A DNA stretch of 64,000 nucleotides, taken from Thalassobius sp050633445 (GTDB taxonomy: Bacteria > Pseudomonadota > Alphaproteobacteria > Rhodobacterales > Rhodobacteraceae). Below, piece by piece: positions 42,811 to 51,519 of this stretch. Within the stretch, counting starts at the first letter, position 1. Each line of letters opens with the position of its first letter. The stretch spans positions 1 through 64,000 of the forward strand of contig JBOEGN010000033.1 of NCBI GenBank assembly GCA_050633445.1. Reading direction: 5' to 3'. Position numbers and translations under genes: made by a program. A model generated the notes under the pieces. That model did not search any database, had not been told where the DNA came from, and worked only from the letters and a program-made list of their open reading frames with translations.

Positions 42811-43802
42811 CGTAGATACCCCAGCAAGGAAAGGCCCGACAAACGGGCGGTCACCGTGTACAAAGCTTCGATCTGGAATTGTGTGTTTTCCAGGTGGGTC
42901 GCGGTTTCATACTCATCTATGCCCAGCAATGACTCGCGGGCAAAATCCAGCGCAGTTCTTTCGGCGGCAATCGCTACGCCAATTTCCTCGATCCGCGCCT
43001 CGGCAAAGCCCAGATCGGCACGCAGAGTTGTCAGATTGCCCTGATCCTGGATCAAAGTCAGGCCGGCATCCTCTTGCAGCGTTTTGCGCAAATCTGATGA
43101 ATCGTAGTCGTCACTGATCGCTGCCAAAGTTGTGCTTGCCAGAAGATCTTGCAGCTCTTGTGCATCCGCGCGCATGTTCAACTGCACATTTTCATGCTCG
43201 CCCAATTTGAACGGAGACAAAGGTTCGTCTGAACCAAGGTAGGCCTGATCCAGAAAACCGCCTGACTGACTAAAGAACGCGGTTACAGCCGACTTAATCC
43301 CTTCTGCGGTCGTTTCGCCCGCAGTTTCGGCACGCACGGCCTGCAAAATCTCCTCGGCGGATATGACCGCTGCGCTATCGGTGGCGTTACCTGCAAACAA
43401 GCTGCGCCCCGCAAAACTGGTGTTCAAAGCAGAAACAATCTGACCCAAGGTCTGCTCGGCCGCCTGGGCGACGGCCCGACGCCCTTCGTCTGGCCCCTCC
43501 GCCGCTGTCAAAAGATCCGTCGACAGTGTTTGTGTGCTTGTTTGAATGCGCTCCATTGCCGCCTGCATCGCCGACGCGAAACTCAAAGCTTCGCTTGCCG
43601 CAGTTTCATGGGCCTGGGCCGTTCTCTTTCGATGCTCAACCGCAGACAAATAGCGAAAATCCGAGGAAAGATGTTCGGACGGTGTAGATGTTTCACCGGT
43701 CGTTAGCTCTGTTGTTAGGCGCACGAGATCGGTTTGCAAGCCAGAGTTCAGTCGGTTTGTGGCCATCCGTTGGGCCATGTCGCCAAGCGAGGTAAAGATC
43801 AT
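42807..43802 (-). CDS. flgL: Hook-filament junction protein FlgL
   Basis: Joins the hook to the filament. The 331 residues have a flagellin-like N-terminus (FTSLGDMAQRMATNRLNSGL) and C-terminus (ENTQFQIEALYTVTARLSGL), with a divergent centre. Identity as FlgL rather than a second flagellin follows from its position after flgK and before flgI and from its short core. The ATG overlaps the flgK stop. Confidence 0.88.
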   Translation of the reverse strand: MIFTSLGDMAQRMATNRLNSGLQTDLVRLTTELTTGETSTPSEHLSSDFRYLSAVEHRKRTAQAHETAASEALSFASAMQAAMERIQTSTQTLSTDLLTAAEGPDEGRRAVAQAAEQTLGQIVSALNTSFAGRSLFAGNATDSAAVISAEEILQAVRAETAGETTAEGIKSAVTAFFSQSGGFLDQAYLGSDEPLSPFKLGEHENVQLNMRADAQELQDLLASTTLAAISDDYDSSDLRKTLQEDAGLTLIQDQGNLTTLRADLGFAEARIEEIGVAIAAERTALDFARESLLGIDEYETATHLENTQFQIEALYTVTARLSGLSLLGYLR

Positions 43803-45226
43803 TACGCAATCTCCATCAGCTGTTCCAGCATTTCATCTACCGCCTGAATAAGTTTGGCATTTGCCGCATAAACCTGTTCGACAAGCAGCAGTTTTTGTAA
43901 CTCGGCATCAGTATCCACGCCTTGTGCCGCCTCCATTTCCGCCAGTTGGGATTGCCGCACCGAGGCAAACGACATTTCCCGATCGACCCGATCACCCTGC
44001 AGAGCGACCGCAGACATAAAGTCGGAAATCAGCGTCGCTGCATCGCGGGTTTGAGAGCCCAATGCATCGCTACTGGGGGCAATGTTTTCCTGCATCGCAT
44101 CCAACATGGATTGCAGGAAACGTGCTTCGCCAATATTTCCCGGTTGCGCAGCCCCTAGCCCATCCCGCAAATGCCAGACGGCGCCACCTTGCTCCGGATC
44201 CGCCAGGGCGTTAATCGAAATGCGCGCTGCTATACCGGCGGTCTCGCCAGCGGCGCCACCGGCATCCGTAAACAAGCCCGGCGCTCCTGCTGAAAGCGTC
44301 GCATCCAACCCGCTGAACCGGTCAATCAGATCCAACGCGACCGTATCCAGTTGAGCTTGCAACTGGGGCAAGGTGGAGTCACGCATCGACAAAAGTCCGC
44401 CAAGCTCACCTCCTTCCAAATTGGCATCGCTACCATTGACCTGAAGTCCTGACAAAAGCCCGTTTTCCAGGCTCATCCCGACAGTCACTGTGTTGCGCGC
44501 ATCAAAGCTGACCTCGGCGGCCTGACTATCCACAAGCATCACACCATTTGGGGTCATCAGCGCAACTGACCCCAAGTCTCGCGGTAACTCTTTAACCGGA
44601 ACAATTGCCGACACTTGGTCGATCAAAGCCTGCCGCTGGTCCAGCAACCCCGCTGTTTCATGCCCTTGCGATCCAGCCGCCACAATATCCTGGTTCAGGT
44701 CCTGAATGTCGGTCAGCATTGTATTCAGCTGAGATACGCGGGTTTCGATGGCCCGGTCTGCTTCGGCGCGCAAGGTCTGAACACCTGCTGACATCGCGTT
44801 CAACGATCCCGACAAAGCCGAGGCTGACTGCAAAACCGATTGCAATCGTGTTTCCGACTCTGGCAGGCTGGCGGCCGAGATCAAATCCGCCTCGAATTCG
44901 GCCAATAACCCCGTCAGCGAAGACGCATCCGTCGGATCGCCCACCAGGACCGCGACCCGCTCCATATACCGGGACTGAACCGATGCCTGCGCCTGTTCGG
45001 CATCAGCAAAGCGCCGTTCGCCAATCAGCGCGCTATCTGCCCGGCGGATCACACCGTTCACACTCACCCCGCCTTCGCTGCCAGTACTTCGTGCAGACAA
45101 GGACAGATCGCGGACGCCATAACCCTCGGTCATGATGTTGGACAAATTCGAGGAAATGACGCTGGCTCCGCGCGACGAGGCGGTCAGCCCCGACAATGCA
45201 TTGGACAGCGCGCTGGACAAAGACAT
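43802..45226 (-). CDS. flgK: Hook-associated protein FlgK
   Basis: First hook-filament junction protein. ATG 45226 (MSLSSALSNALSGLTASSRG) with GAAAGGAGC upstream is preferred over an upstream in-frame codon. The 474 residues contain the N-terminal ASVISSNLSNIMTEGYGVRD motif and the C-terminal LLLVEQVYAANAKLIQAVDE motif, the paired helices of axial proteins. It lies 35 bp downstream of flgE. Confidence 0.94.
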   Translation of the reverse strand: MSLSSALSNALSGLTASSRGASVISSNLSNIMTEGYGVRDLSLSARSTGSEGGVSVNGVIRRADSALIGERRFADAEQAQASVQSRYMERVAVLVGDPTDASSLTGLLAEFEADLISAASLPESETRLQSVLQSASALSGSLNAMSAGVQTLRAEADRAIETRVSQLNTMLTDIQDLNQDIVAAGSQGHETAGLLDQRQALIDQVSAIVPVKELPRDLGSVALMTPNGVMLVDSQAAEVSFDARNTVTVGMSLENGLLSGLQVNGSDANLEGGELGGLLSMRDSTLPQLQAQLDTVALDLIDRFSGLDATLSAGAPGLFTDAGGAAGETAGIAARISINALADPEQGGAVWHLRDGLGAAQPGNIGEARFLQSMLDAMQENIAPSSDALGSQTRDAATLISDFMSAVALQGDRVDREMSFASVRQSQLAEMEAAQGVDTDAELQKLLLVEQVYAANAKLIQAVDEMLEQLMEIA

Positions 45227-45261
45227 GTCAGCTCCTTTCAAGATCAGGGGTTAGGATGGGA

Positions 45262-46566
45262 TCAGCGTTTGATGTTGGTGGTTTCCTGCAACATCTCGTC
45301 CACGGTCTGGATCACCTTGGCGCTGGAAGAATAGGCTCGTTGCGTCTGAATCATGTCAGTCAGCTCGCCCGCGACATCGGTCGTGGACTCCTCCAGCGCG
45401 TGCGATACGACATCACCTGTTGGGCCGTCCCCCGCGTCCCACAAGAAGAACGTGCCGCTATCGGGCGAGGTGGCGAAAGTCTGTTGATCCAAAGCGACCA
45501 GCCCATTGGGATTGGGCATATCAACAAGCGGCACCTGGTAAATTGTGCGCGTGATTCCAGTATCATAGATCGCATGGACATAGCCATTGGCATCAACCTC
45601 GACCGACGTCATGTTCCCGACAGGATAACCATCCTTGTCGATAGAAACCGGTGCAAAGCTGCTGGACAATTGCGTCAGACCGTCCGGGTCGCCCGGAGTG
45701 CCGATATTGATCTCCAGCGGTCCACCTGCGACATCCACGATCAGCGCACCTGTCGCGGCATCATACCCGCCGCCCGAGGTCGCAGTGACCGATTGCAGGG
45801 TTCCACCGGCGGCCCGACCGCTATCAAAGGTCATGACATATTCGCCAACCACCGCATTGCCCTGCGCCGTGTCGCGCAACGTCATTGTCCATTCATTCGA
45901 AGAGCCAGACGCAGGGACGGTCGGCGTGAACTCAATCTCAATATTCTGAGAGATGCCAAGGTTGTCATAGTATTCGATCGACAGCTCTTGGGCCCCGCCA
46001 GCGCTATCGGATTGGGTCGAGGTTGCAGGCAAGTTCACCCCAAGGGAAATGTTGGTTGTTGGCTCGCCGGTCAGTTGGTTGACGTTGACCTGCACAGGCT
46101 CCAGCCCGGCACCGGTATCGCGCGGATAGGTCGGAACCGATCCGTTGGCAAGCGCTGGCCAGCCCATCAGGGTCAGCCCGGATTGTGTCACCAGATAGCC
46201 ATCACTGTCGGTGCGGAACGAGCCGGTGGTGGTCAGCAGCATTTGTGCGTCACCATTGCCAAGGCTCAGCTCGGACGACGCGGCAACGGGTAGAAATCCC
46301 CGCCCTCGGACAGCCAGATCCGTGGGGTTAGAAGTCGTGACCAACGACCCGGACTCGCTAACCAACCTCTGCGTGGTGACCCGTACACCGCCGGCGGAAT
46401 AGCTGCCCCCACGCCCAGACCCGATGACCATCGAATGAAAATCAGTTTCCATCCTCTTATAGCCATATGTAGACGAGTTCGCGATGTTGTCCGAAATCGT
46501 CGCCAGCCGGTTGGCATTCGCTGCCAGACCGGCCACGCCTGCGTTTAGAGAAGAGGAAATCGTCAT
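45262..46566 (-). CDS. flgE: Flagellar hook protein FlgE
   Basis: Hook subunit. ATG 46566 gives MTISSSLNAGVAGLAANANR; upstream in-frame codons are ignored. The 434 residues carry the N-terminal TISDNIANSSTYGYKRMETD, the central domains with FLPVAASSELSLGNGDAQML, and the C-terminal AYSSSAKVIQTVDEMLQETT. First gene of the flgE-flgK-flgL-flgI operon; a CtrA-like site and a hairpin lie upstream. Confidence 0.95.
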   Translation of the reverse strand: MTISSSLNAGVAGLAANANRLATISDNIANSSTYGYKRMETDFHSMVIGSGRGGSYSAGGVRVTTQRLVSESGSLVTTSNPTDLAVRGRGFLPVAASSELSLGNGDAQMLLTTTGSFRTDSDGYLVTQSGLTLMGWPALANGSVPTYPRDTGAGLEPVQVNVNQLTGEPTTNISLGVNLPATSTQSDSAGGAQELSIEYYDNLGISQNIEIEFTPTVPASGSSNEWTMTLRDTAQGNAVVGEYVMTFDSGRAAGGTLQSVTATSGGGYDAATGALIVDVAGGPLEINIGTPGDPDGLTQLSSSFAPVSIDKDGYPVGNMTSVEVDANGYVHAIYDTGITRTIYQVPLVDMPNPNGLVALDQQTFATSPDSGTFFLWDAGDGPTGDVVSHALEESTTDVAGELTDMIQTQRAYSSSAKVIQTVDEMLQETTNIKR

Positions 46567-46623
46567 GGATACGCCTTTCTGCTGCATCAACAAAATGTTG
46601 CATGCATGCTTACAGGGCGGCTC

Positions 46624-46638
46624 TTAATGGCCCGCTAA
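46624..46638. promoter_or_regulatory. Probable CtrA site upstream of flgE
   Basis: TTAA-N7-CTAA, 7 of 8 consensus bases, 58-72 bp upstream of the flgE ATG. Its right half forms part of a hairpin (46632-46654, CCGCTAAT/ATTAGCGG). Confidence 0.55.
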
Positions 46639-46654
46639 TAGGTAAAATTAGCGG
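46632..46654. repeat. Inverted repeat upstream of flgE
   Basis: CCGCTAAT and ATTAGCGG form an 8-bp perfect stem around a 7-base loop; TGTTTT follows on the plus strand. Neither flanking gene reads in that direction, so an intrinsic terminator role is not supported; on the minus strand it could weakly separate motB from flgE. Confidence 0.5.
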
Positions 46655-46678
46655 TGTTTTCCTCAGCTCTAGATGGGG

Positions 46679-47524
46679 TCAGTTAGGATTGCGCAGCAAA
46701 ATAACCTCGAGCCGGTTGTTGCGCAGACTAGCGGGATTGGCAGTGGCCATTTCCTTGTCTGCGTGGCCAGTTACACGCTGCATCCGGTCATGTCTCAGCC
46801 CGTTGTCAGCCAATAGAACGCGCATCCGATCAGCGCGTGCCCAGCTAAGCGTCCAGACCGGGTTATCCTTTAAAACAATGGGATAGGCGTGTGTATGCCC
46901 CTCGATCGCGACATCATTTTTCACGAAGGACAGGACCTCTCCCAGCACAGTGACCAGGGACTTCAACATTGGCGTCGGCTGGTCGGTTCCGTCTTGGAAC
47001 AACGGGGCCTCTGGCAGGTCAAATAGTTCGATCACCAGCCCTTCGTCCGAGATTTTCGACACGATATGGCGCTGTTGTTCGATGCTGAACATGCTCTCAC
47101 CGCCTCGGGCTTTCAGCACAGCGTTCACATCCTCCAGGACGGATTCGTCTTTGGCTGCGAGGCCCGAGGGCGTGTCTTCGCCCAGCTCACCCCGCGATTG
47201 CCGCGCTTCGGTTGGGCGCAGATTCGCAGCGCCTGTTCCATTCTTTGGCAGCGTTTGTTCGGAAAAGACGGTTTCGCCTCCGAACATCCCCTCGCCCCCG
47301 CCGGAGACCCGGCTGATCGCCACGGTCGGACTGAAATAATCAGCAAGACCTTTGCGTTGTTTTTCGGTTGTTGCGTTCAGCAGCCACATCAACAGGAAAA
47401 AGGCCATCATGGCCGTCACGAAGTCTGCATAGGCAACTTTCCACGCCCCACCGTGGTGTCCGTCGCCGCCGACAACTTTTTTCCGTTTGATGATGACTGG
47501 CGCCGCATTGGAATGCGTGCTCAT
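46679..47524 (-). CDS. motB: Flagellar stator protein MotB
   Basis: Peptidoglycan-anchored stator subunit with the proton-carrying Asp. The 281 residues have the N-terminal AWKVAYADFVTAMMAFFLLM with the essential Asp at residue 34 at the membrane helix start, a linker (residues 60-150), and an OmpA-like C-terminal domain (IEGHTHAYPIVL, then RADRMRVLLADNGL and LRNNRLEVILLRNPN). motA is 10 kb away. Upstream 81 bp contain a CtrA-like site. Confidence 0.95.
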   Translation of the reverse strand: MSTHSNAAPVIIKRKKVVGGDGHHGGAWKVAYADFVTAMMAFFLLMWLLNATTEKQRKGLADYFSPTVAISRVSGGGEGMFGGETVFSEQTLPKNGTGAANLRPTEARQSRGELGEDTPSGLAAKDESVLEDVNAVLKARGGESMFSIEQQRHIVSKISDEGLVIELFDLPEAPLFQDGTDQPTPMLKSLVTVLGEVLSFVKNDVAIEGHTHAYPIVLKDNPVWTLSWARADRMRVLLADNGLRHDRMQRVTGHADKEMATANPASLRNNRLEVILLRNPN

Positions 47525-47570
47525 CTCACCACCTCTTTCTCACCCGTTAACAGGCTTAGCAGGCAGTGTG

Positions 47571-47585
47571 TTACCAGCTCCCTAA
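47571..47585. promoter_or_regulatory. Possible CtrA site upstream of motB
   Basis: TTAC-N7-CTAA, 6 of 8 consensus bases, 47-61 bp upstream of the motB start. Weaker than the fliF and flgE sites. Confidence 0.35.
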
Positions 47586-47605
47586 CAACTAAAATGCTGC
47601 GCGAA

Positions 47606-48748
47606 TTACGCCACGCGTTTGCCCTGAACCCAGGTGCCGCGCAGCACGGGCGCATCGCTAATCCGGGCCACACGGATCATGTCGCCGCGTTCCCCAATGT
47701 TGATTTGACCGCGATCTTTCAGGCCAGCCGCATCCGCTGGGGCCTTGGTCACCGTGGCAATCCCGCGCGCCATGTTGCCCCACATATCCCCCAGCAACAA
47801 AGCCGAGGACAGCAGCGCAGCCGGCACATAATCCGAGGATACGATATCCAGAAGGTCAAGTTCGGCCAGCTCACCCGCAGCGACGTTCCCAGAATGCGAG
47901 CCACCCCGGATCAGGTTCGGCGCCCCCATCATCACGGCAATACCATGAGCGTGACAGGCGCGCGCGGCCTCGACCGTTGTTGGGAATTCGGCCAGTTGAA
48001 TCCCATAGCTGGCCGAGGTTTTCACGTGATGCTCGGTCGTATCATCATGGCTGGCCAGCACCGCGCCATAGCGGCGCGCCTCGGACACTGCCAGCGCCTC
48101 GTGACGGTCCCCGTTCCGGGCACGCATATCGCGCAGGTTTGCAACGTGATCAGCAAAGTCATCCTCGGTCATGTTGTTCTTGCCCATCACATAGGCCTTC
48201 AGCTTGGACAGGTCGCGGAACTGCCGTTGCCCCGGCGTGTGATCCATCAGGCTGACGATGCCAACGCGATCCTCGGGGCCGAATTCGGACATTTCCTCTT
48301 CTAACGTTTCCGAACAAACCTCGGCCCGCAGGTGCAGATAGTGACTGATTTTCAACGCCCCGGCCTCGCGCAATTCCAGCAAGTCCTGCGACAGCGCACG
48401 CGCATATTTCAGATACCGCCCTTTCCCCGAGGGGATCGAGCCAACACGCATTGCATCAAACACCGTGGTGATACCCACACTGGCCAGCTCTGCGTCATGG
48501 GCCACAATCGCCGCCGCATGAGGCCAATCGACCTTGGGGCGCGGCTGGATGTGACGTTCCAGATTATCAGTGTGCAGCTCGATCAGGCCAGGGCACAGCA
48601 GATCGCCCTCCATATCCTCGGCACCGGCGGGCACATGGCTGCCCAGGTCCAGGCCGGTAATAATCCCATCGGTTACAGTGACGGCCCCACGGACCACTTC
48701 GTCACTTAGCACCAGATTCGCATTGGCGAGGATCAGTTGTTTTGTCAT
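47606..48748 (-). CDS. phnM: Alpha-D-ribose 1-methylphosphonate 5-triphosphate diphosphatase PhnM, copy 1
   Basis: Removes pyrophosphate from the 5-triphosphate intermediate before C-P bond cleavage. ATG 48748 is chosen for its GAAAGG site; the preceding reading is noncoding. The 380 residues match the E. coli length (378). Amidohydrolase metal motif LIELHTDNLERHIQPRP near residue 55 and the later VLASHDDTTEHHVKTSA and APNLIRGGSHSGNVA are present. It lies downstream of the phosphonate genes, separated by the oppositely oriented DUF1045 gene. A second PhnM is at 55639. Confidence 0.95.
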   Translation of the reverse strand: MTKQLILANANLVLSDEVVRGAVTVTDGIITGLDLGSHVPAGAEDMEGDLLCPGLIELHTDNLERHIQPRPKVDWPHAAAIVAHDAELASVGITTVFDAMRVGSIPSGKGRYLKYARALSQDLLELREAGALKISHYLHLRAEVCSETLEEEMSEFGPEDRVGIVSLMDHTPGQRQFRDLSKLKAYVMGKNNMTEDDFADHVANLRDMRARNGDRHEALAVSEARRYGAVLASHDDTTEHHVKTSASYGIQLAEFPTTVEAARACHAHGIAVMMGAPNLIRGGSHSGNVAAGELAELDLLDIVSSDYVPAALLSSALLLGDMWGNMARGIATVTKAPADAAGLKDRGQINIGERGDMIRVARISDAPVLRGTWVQGKRVA

Positions 48749-48803
48749 GCTCGTGTTACCTTTCGGCCTCATGCCGCCTGCAAATAAGATCAGAGGCCAC
48801 CTT

Positions 48804-49517
48804 GTGACCAATTTCAAACGTTTCGCTGTCTATTACGCCCCCGAACCCGGTCCATTGGCGGATTTTGGGGCACATTGGTTGGGTTGGGATATGGCCTTGG
48901 GGGCTGCTGCGACCCATCCCGTCGTCGAGGGTCTGGACATCGCCACCCTGACGGAAACCCCGCGAAAATACGGGTTGCACGGAACGATGAAGCCACCGTT
49001 TCGTCTGGCGCCTGGCCGCTCGGTCGATGATCTGGCCACAGCCGTAAGCGCGTTTTGCGCCCGTCATGCCCCCCTGACGCTGGAAGGGTTGGCCCTGACC
49101 CGCCTGGGGCGTTTCTTGGCTCTGACCGTGACGGGCGATACCGCGCCGCTGAACGCTTTGGCTGCCGTGGTCGTTCGCGACCTGGATCCGTTCCGCGCGC
49201 CGTTGACCGAGGCCGAGCTGGAGCGACGCCGCAAAAGCCGCCTGTCCCCGCGACAAGAAGAGCTGCTGTCGCAATGGGGCTATCCCTATGTGATCGACGA
49301 ATTCCGATTTCACATCACCCTGACGGGCAAGATGCCCCGCGCCGAGGCTGAACGCACCCAAGCCAAAATCGAACCGCTGATCACCCCGTTGCTGCCCAGC
49401 CCCTTTCAGGTCAGGTCGCTGTGCCTTGTCGGCGAGGACGCGCAAGGTATGTTCCATCTTATCCACCGCTACGCTCTTTCTGGTGAGAGCACGGCCTCGA
49501 ACGCGGCCACCGCCTGA
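48804..49517 (+). CDS. DUF1045 2H-phosphoesterase family protein of phosphonate loci
   Basis: Seen in many C-P lyase loci without assigned function. GTG 48804 with AGAGG upstream; 237 residues. Two HxT motifs mark the 2H phosphoesterase fold: H59-x-T61 in YGLHGTMKPP and H170-x-T172 in FRFHITLTGK. 2H enzymes open cyclic phosphates. No PhnP (the phosphodiesterase that opens ribosyl 1,2-cyclic phosphate) is seen, so DUF1045 may take its place; this is inference. It diverges from phnM copy 1 and overlaps the converging phnN end by 49 bp. Confidence 0.85.
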   Translation: MTNFKRFAVYYAPEPGPLADFGAHWLGWDMALGAAATHPVVEGLDIATLTETPRKYGLHGTMKPPFRLAPGRSVDDLATAVSAFCARHAPLTLEGLALTRLGRFLALTVTGDTAPLNALAAVVVRDLDPFRAPLTEAELERRRKSRLSPRQEELLSQWGYPYVIDEFRFHITLTGKMPRAEAERTQAKIEPLITPLLPSPFQVRSLCLVGEDAQGMFHLIHRYALSGESTASNAATA

Positions 49518-50014
49518 TCCAGAGTGCCTTCGTTGCGGATCACGATGGGGTTCACGCCGTCGGCCAAGGCGAAATCCGCCCGTTTCAAACGCAAGGCCTG
49601 ATCCGCCACACTTTCCCGCCCACGCGCTGAGATCCGCCGCGCCAAAACATCGGCCGAGGCAGTTATCAACACGATTTCGAACCGCCTAAATGTCTGGGCC
49701 AGTCCGGGCAAAACCGCCCGCGATAGATTGGCCAGAACGTCCCGCCCGGCCTCCAGATCTTCATGAACGCTACTTGGGATGCCATAGCGCAACCCATGGG
49801 CCCGCCAATTCAACGCAAAGCCCCCGTCCCGAACCATGTCTTCGAACACAGCGTCCGAGACACCCTCGGCATCCTCACCCACAGCTTCGGCGCTGCGCGT
49901 GATCACCCGGCGCACGCGCAGCAGGTCGGGATGGCGCTTACAAACCGCCTCCATCACCGTGTCCTTGCCCGCGCCCGAAGGCCCGACCACCGCAATGAAC
50001 CGCCCCTCGGTCAT
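49469..50014 (-). CDS. phnN: Ribose 1,5-bisphosphokinase PhnN
   Basis: Phosphorylates ribose 1,5-bisphosphate to PRPP, returning the sugar to nucleotide metabolism. The 181 residues (E. coli 185) have the P-loop VVGPSGAGKDTVMEAVCKRH at residues 9-28 (given as residues in the family order) and LRVRRVITRSAEAVGED, the nucleoside-kinase-like substrate segment. It overlaps phnL by 4 bp and the converging DUF1045 gene by 49 bp at the 3' end. Confidence 0.93.
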   Translation of the reverse strand: MTEGRFIAVVGPSGAGKDTVMEAVCKRHPDLLRVRRVITRSAEAVGEDAEGVSDAVFEDMVRDGGFALNWRAHGLRYGIPSSVHEDLEAGRDVLANLSRAVLPGLAQTFRRFEIVLITASADVLARRISARGRESVADQALRLKRADFALADGVNPIVIRNEGTLDQAVAAFEAVLSPERA

Positions 50015-50694
50015 GCCGCCACCCGAGGCGAAAACCCGGTCACATCTACCTCGCGGTCACACACACGATCGCGCGCCGCCTGATCATGGAAAATCCCAAT
50101 GATTGCTGCCCCCCGCGCCTTGGCATCCTCAATCAGCCCCAAGACCACATCACGGTTCCGCGCATCCAGACTTGCGGTTGGCTCATCCAGCAACAACGCG
50201 GGAAACCCATGCGCAAATCCGCGCGCGATATTCACCCTTTGCTGCTCTCCACCCGAAAAAGTTGTTGGGGACAACGACCACAACCGCTCGGGAATATTCA
50301 ACCGCTCCAACATCTCACGAGCCCGCAGGCGCGCCGCGTCTTCTGGGACACCAACGTTCAACATCGGCTCAGCCACCACATCCACGGTCCCCACCCGGGG
50401 AACCACCCGCAGGAACTGACTGACATACCCCAACACCTCACGTCGCAATGCCAATATCTCGCGCGGCTCTGCCTGGGCGACATCTACACGCCCCACCCGG
50501 ATCGCACCCGAATTCACCAGATAGTTGCCATAAATCATCCGCATCAACGTGGATTTCCCCGCGCCCGAGGCCCCGACCAGTGCAACACATTCTCCGGCGG
50601 CCACCTGCAAACTGGCCCCGTTCATCACCGGGATGACAGCCGCCCCTTGGTTGTGCAGCACGAATTCTTTGCTGACGTTTTCAATTTCAATCAT
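50011..50694 (-). CDS. phnL: C-P lyase complex ABC-type ATPase PhnL
   Basis: Non-transport ABC ATPase needed for C-P lyase function. ATG 50694 gives MIEIENVSKEFVLHNQGA; 227 residues, as in E. coli (226). Walker A VGASGAGKSTLMRMIYG, signature TFSGGEQQRVNIAR and Walker B LLLDEPTASLD are intact. It lies 54 bp after phnK and overlaps phnN by 4 bp. Confidence 0.95.
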   Translation of the reverse strand: MIEIENVSKEFVLHNQGAAVIPVMNGASLQVAAGECVALVGASGAGKSTLMRMIYGNYLVNSGAIRVGRVDVAQAEPREILALRREVLGYVSQFLRVVPRVGTVDVVAEPMLNVGVPEDAARLRAREMLERLNIPERLWSLSPTTFSGGEQQRVNIARGFAHGFPALLLDEPTASLDARNRDVVLGLIEDAKARGAAIIGIFHDQAARDRVCDREVDVTGFSPRVAA

Positions 50695-50748
50695 GCCCTC
50701 GCCTTTCTTTGCTCCCGAAATACTCCGGGGTGTGGGGCAGCGCCCCAC

Positions 50749-51519
50749 TCATACCTGCAGAACCGAGCTGACCAACAGCTGGGTATACCCATGTTGCGGA
50801 TCGTCCAGCACCTGGTCGGTTAGGCCACTTTCCACCACATGACCGGATTTCATCACCATCAGCCGGTCCGCCAACAGGCGCACGACGGCCAAATCATGCG
50901 TCACGACAATGGCGCTTAGCCCCATATCTCGCACCAAATTGCGCAGTAGGTCCAACAGACGCGCTTGTACCGAGACATCAAGCCCTCCTGTTGGCTCGTC
51001 CATGAACACCAGCCGAGGTCCAGTCACCAAATTCCGAGCGATCTGCAATCGTTGCTGCATCCCCCCGGAAAAGGCGCTGGGGCGGTCATCCACGCGGTCC
51101 TCGGCGATCTCGACCCGGTCCAGCCAGTCAATGGCCTTGCTGCGGATGTTGCCATAGTGCCGATCACCTACCGCCATCAGACGTTCGCCAACATTGCCAC
51201 CTGCGCTAACCCCCATTCGCAGCCCATCTCGCGCGTGTTGGTGTACAAAGGCCCAATCGGTGCGGCCAAGCATTCGGCGTTCGGGCTCGCTCATCTGAAC
51301 GGTGTCTTTCTGACCTCCGGTACGGGTATCGAAAAGAACCTCGCCAGTATCCGGTTCCAGATGACCCGCCAGACAGTTCAGCAGTGTCGATTTCCCCGAC
51401 CCGCTTTCGCCCACAATCCCCATCACCTCGCCGGGATACAGATCAAAGGACACGTCCGCGCAACCGATGCGCTGGCCATAGAATTTCGACAGGGTGTTCA
51501 CTTGCAGCAGGGGCGTCAT
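50749..51519 (-). CDS. phnK: C-P lyase complex ABC-type ATPase PhnK
   Basis: ABC ATPase that binds the PhnGHIJ core. ATG 51519 (MTPLLQVNTLSKFYGQ) is chosen; it overlaps phnJ by 4 bp. The 256 residues show Walker A VGESGSGKSTLLNCLAG, the signature FSGGMQQRLQIAR and Walker B VFMDEPTGGLDVSVQ. It resembles oligopeptide-transporter ATPases but has no permease partner here, which fits PhnK. Confidence 0.95.
   Translation of the reverse strand: MTPLLQVNTLSKFYGQRIGCADVSFDLYPGEVMGIVGESGSGKSTLLNCLAGHLEPDTGEVLFDTRTGGQKDTVQMSEPERRMLGRTDWAFVHQHARDGLRMGVSAGGNVGERLMAVGDRHYGNIRSKAIDWLDRVEIAEDRVDDRPSAFSGGMQQRLQIARNLVTGPRLVFMDEPTGGLDVSVQARLLDLLRNLVRDMGLSAIVVTHDLAVVRLLADRLMVMKSGHVVESGLTDQVLDDPQHGYTQLLVSSVLQV

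Noticed and set aside
45196..46293. 365-residue plus-strand frame over flgE
   Set aside because: Antisense to flgE, composition biased to Arg, His and Gly.
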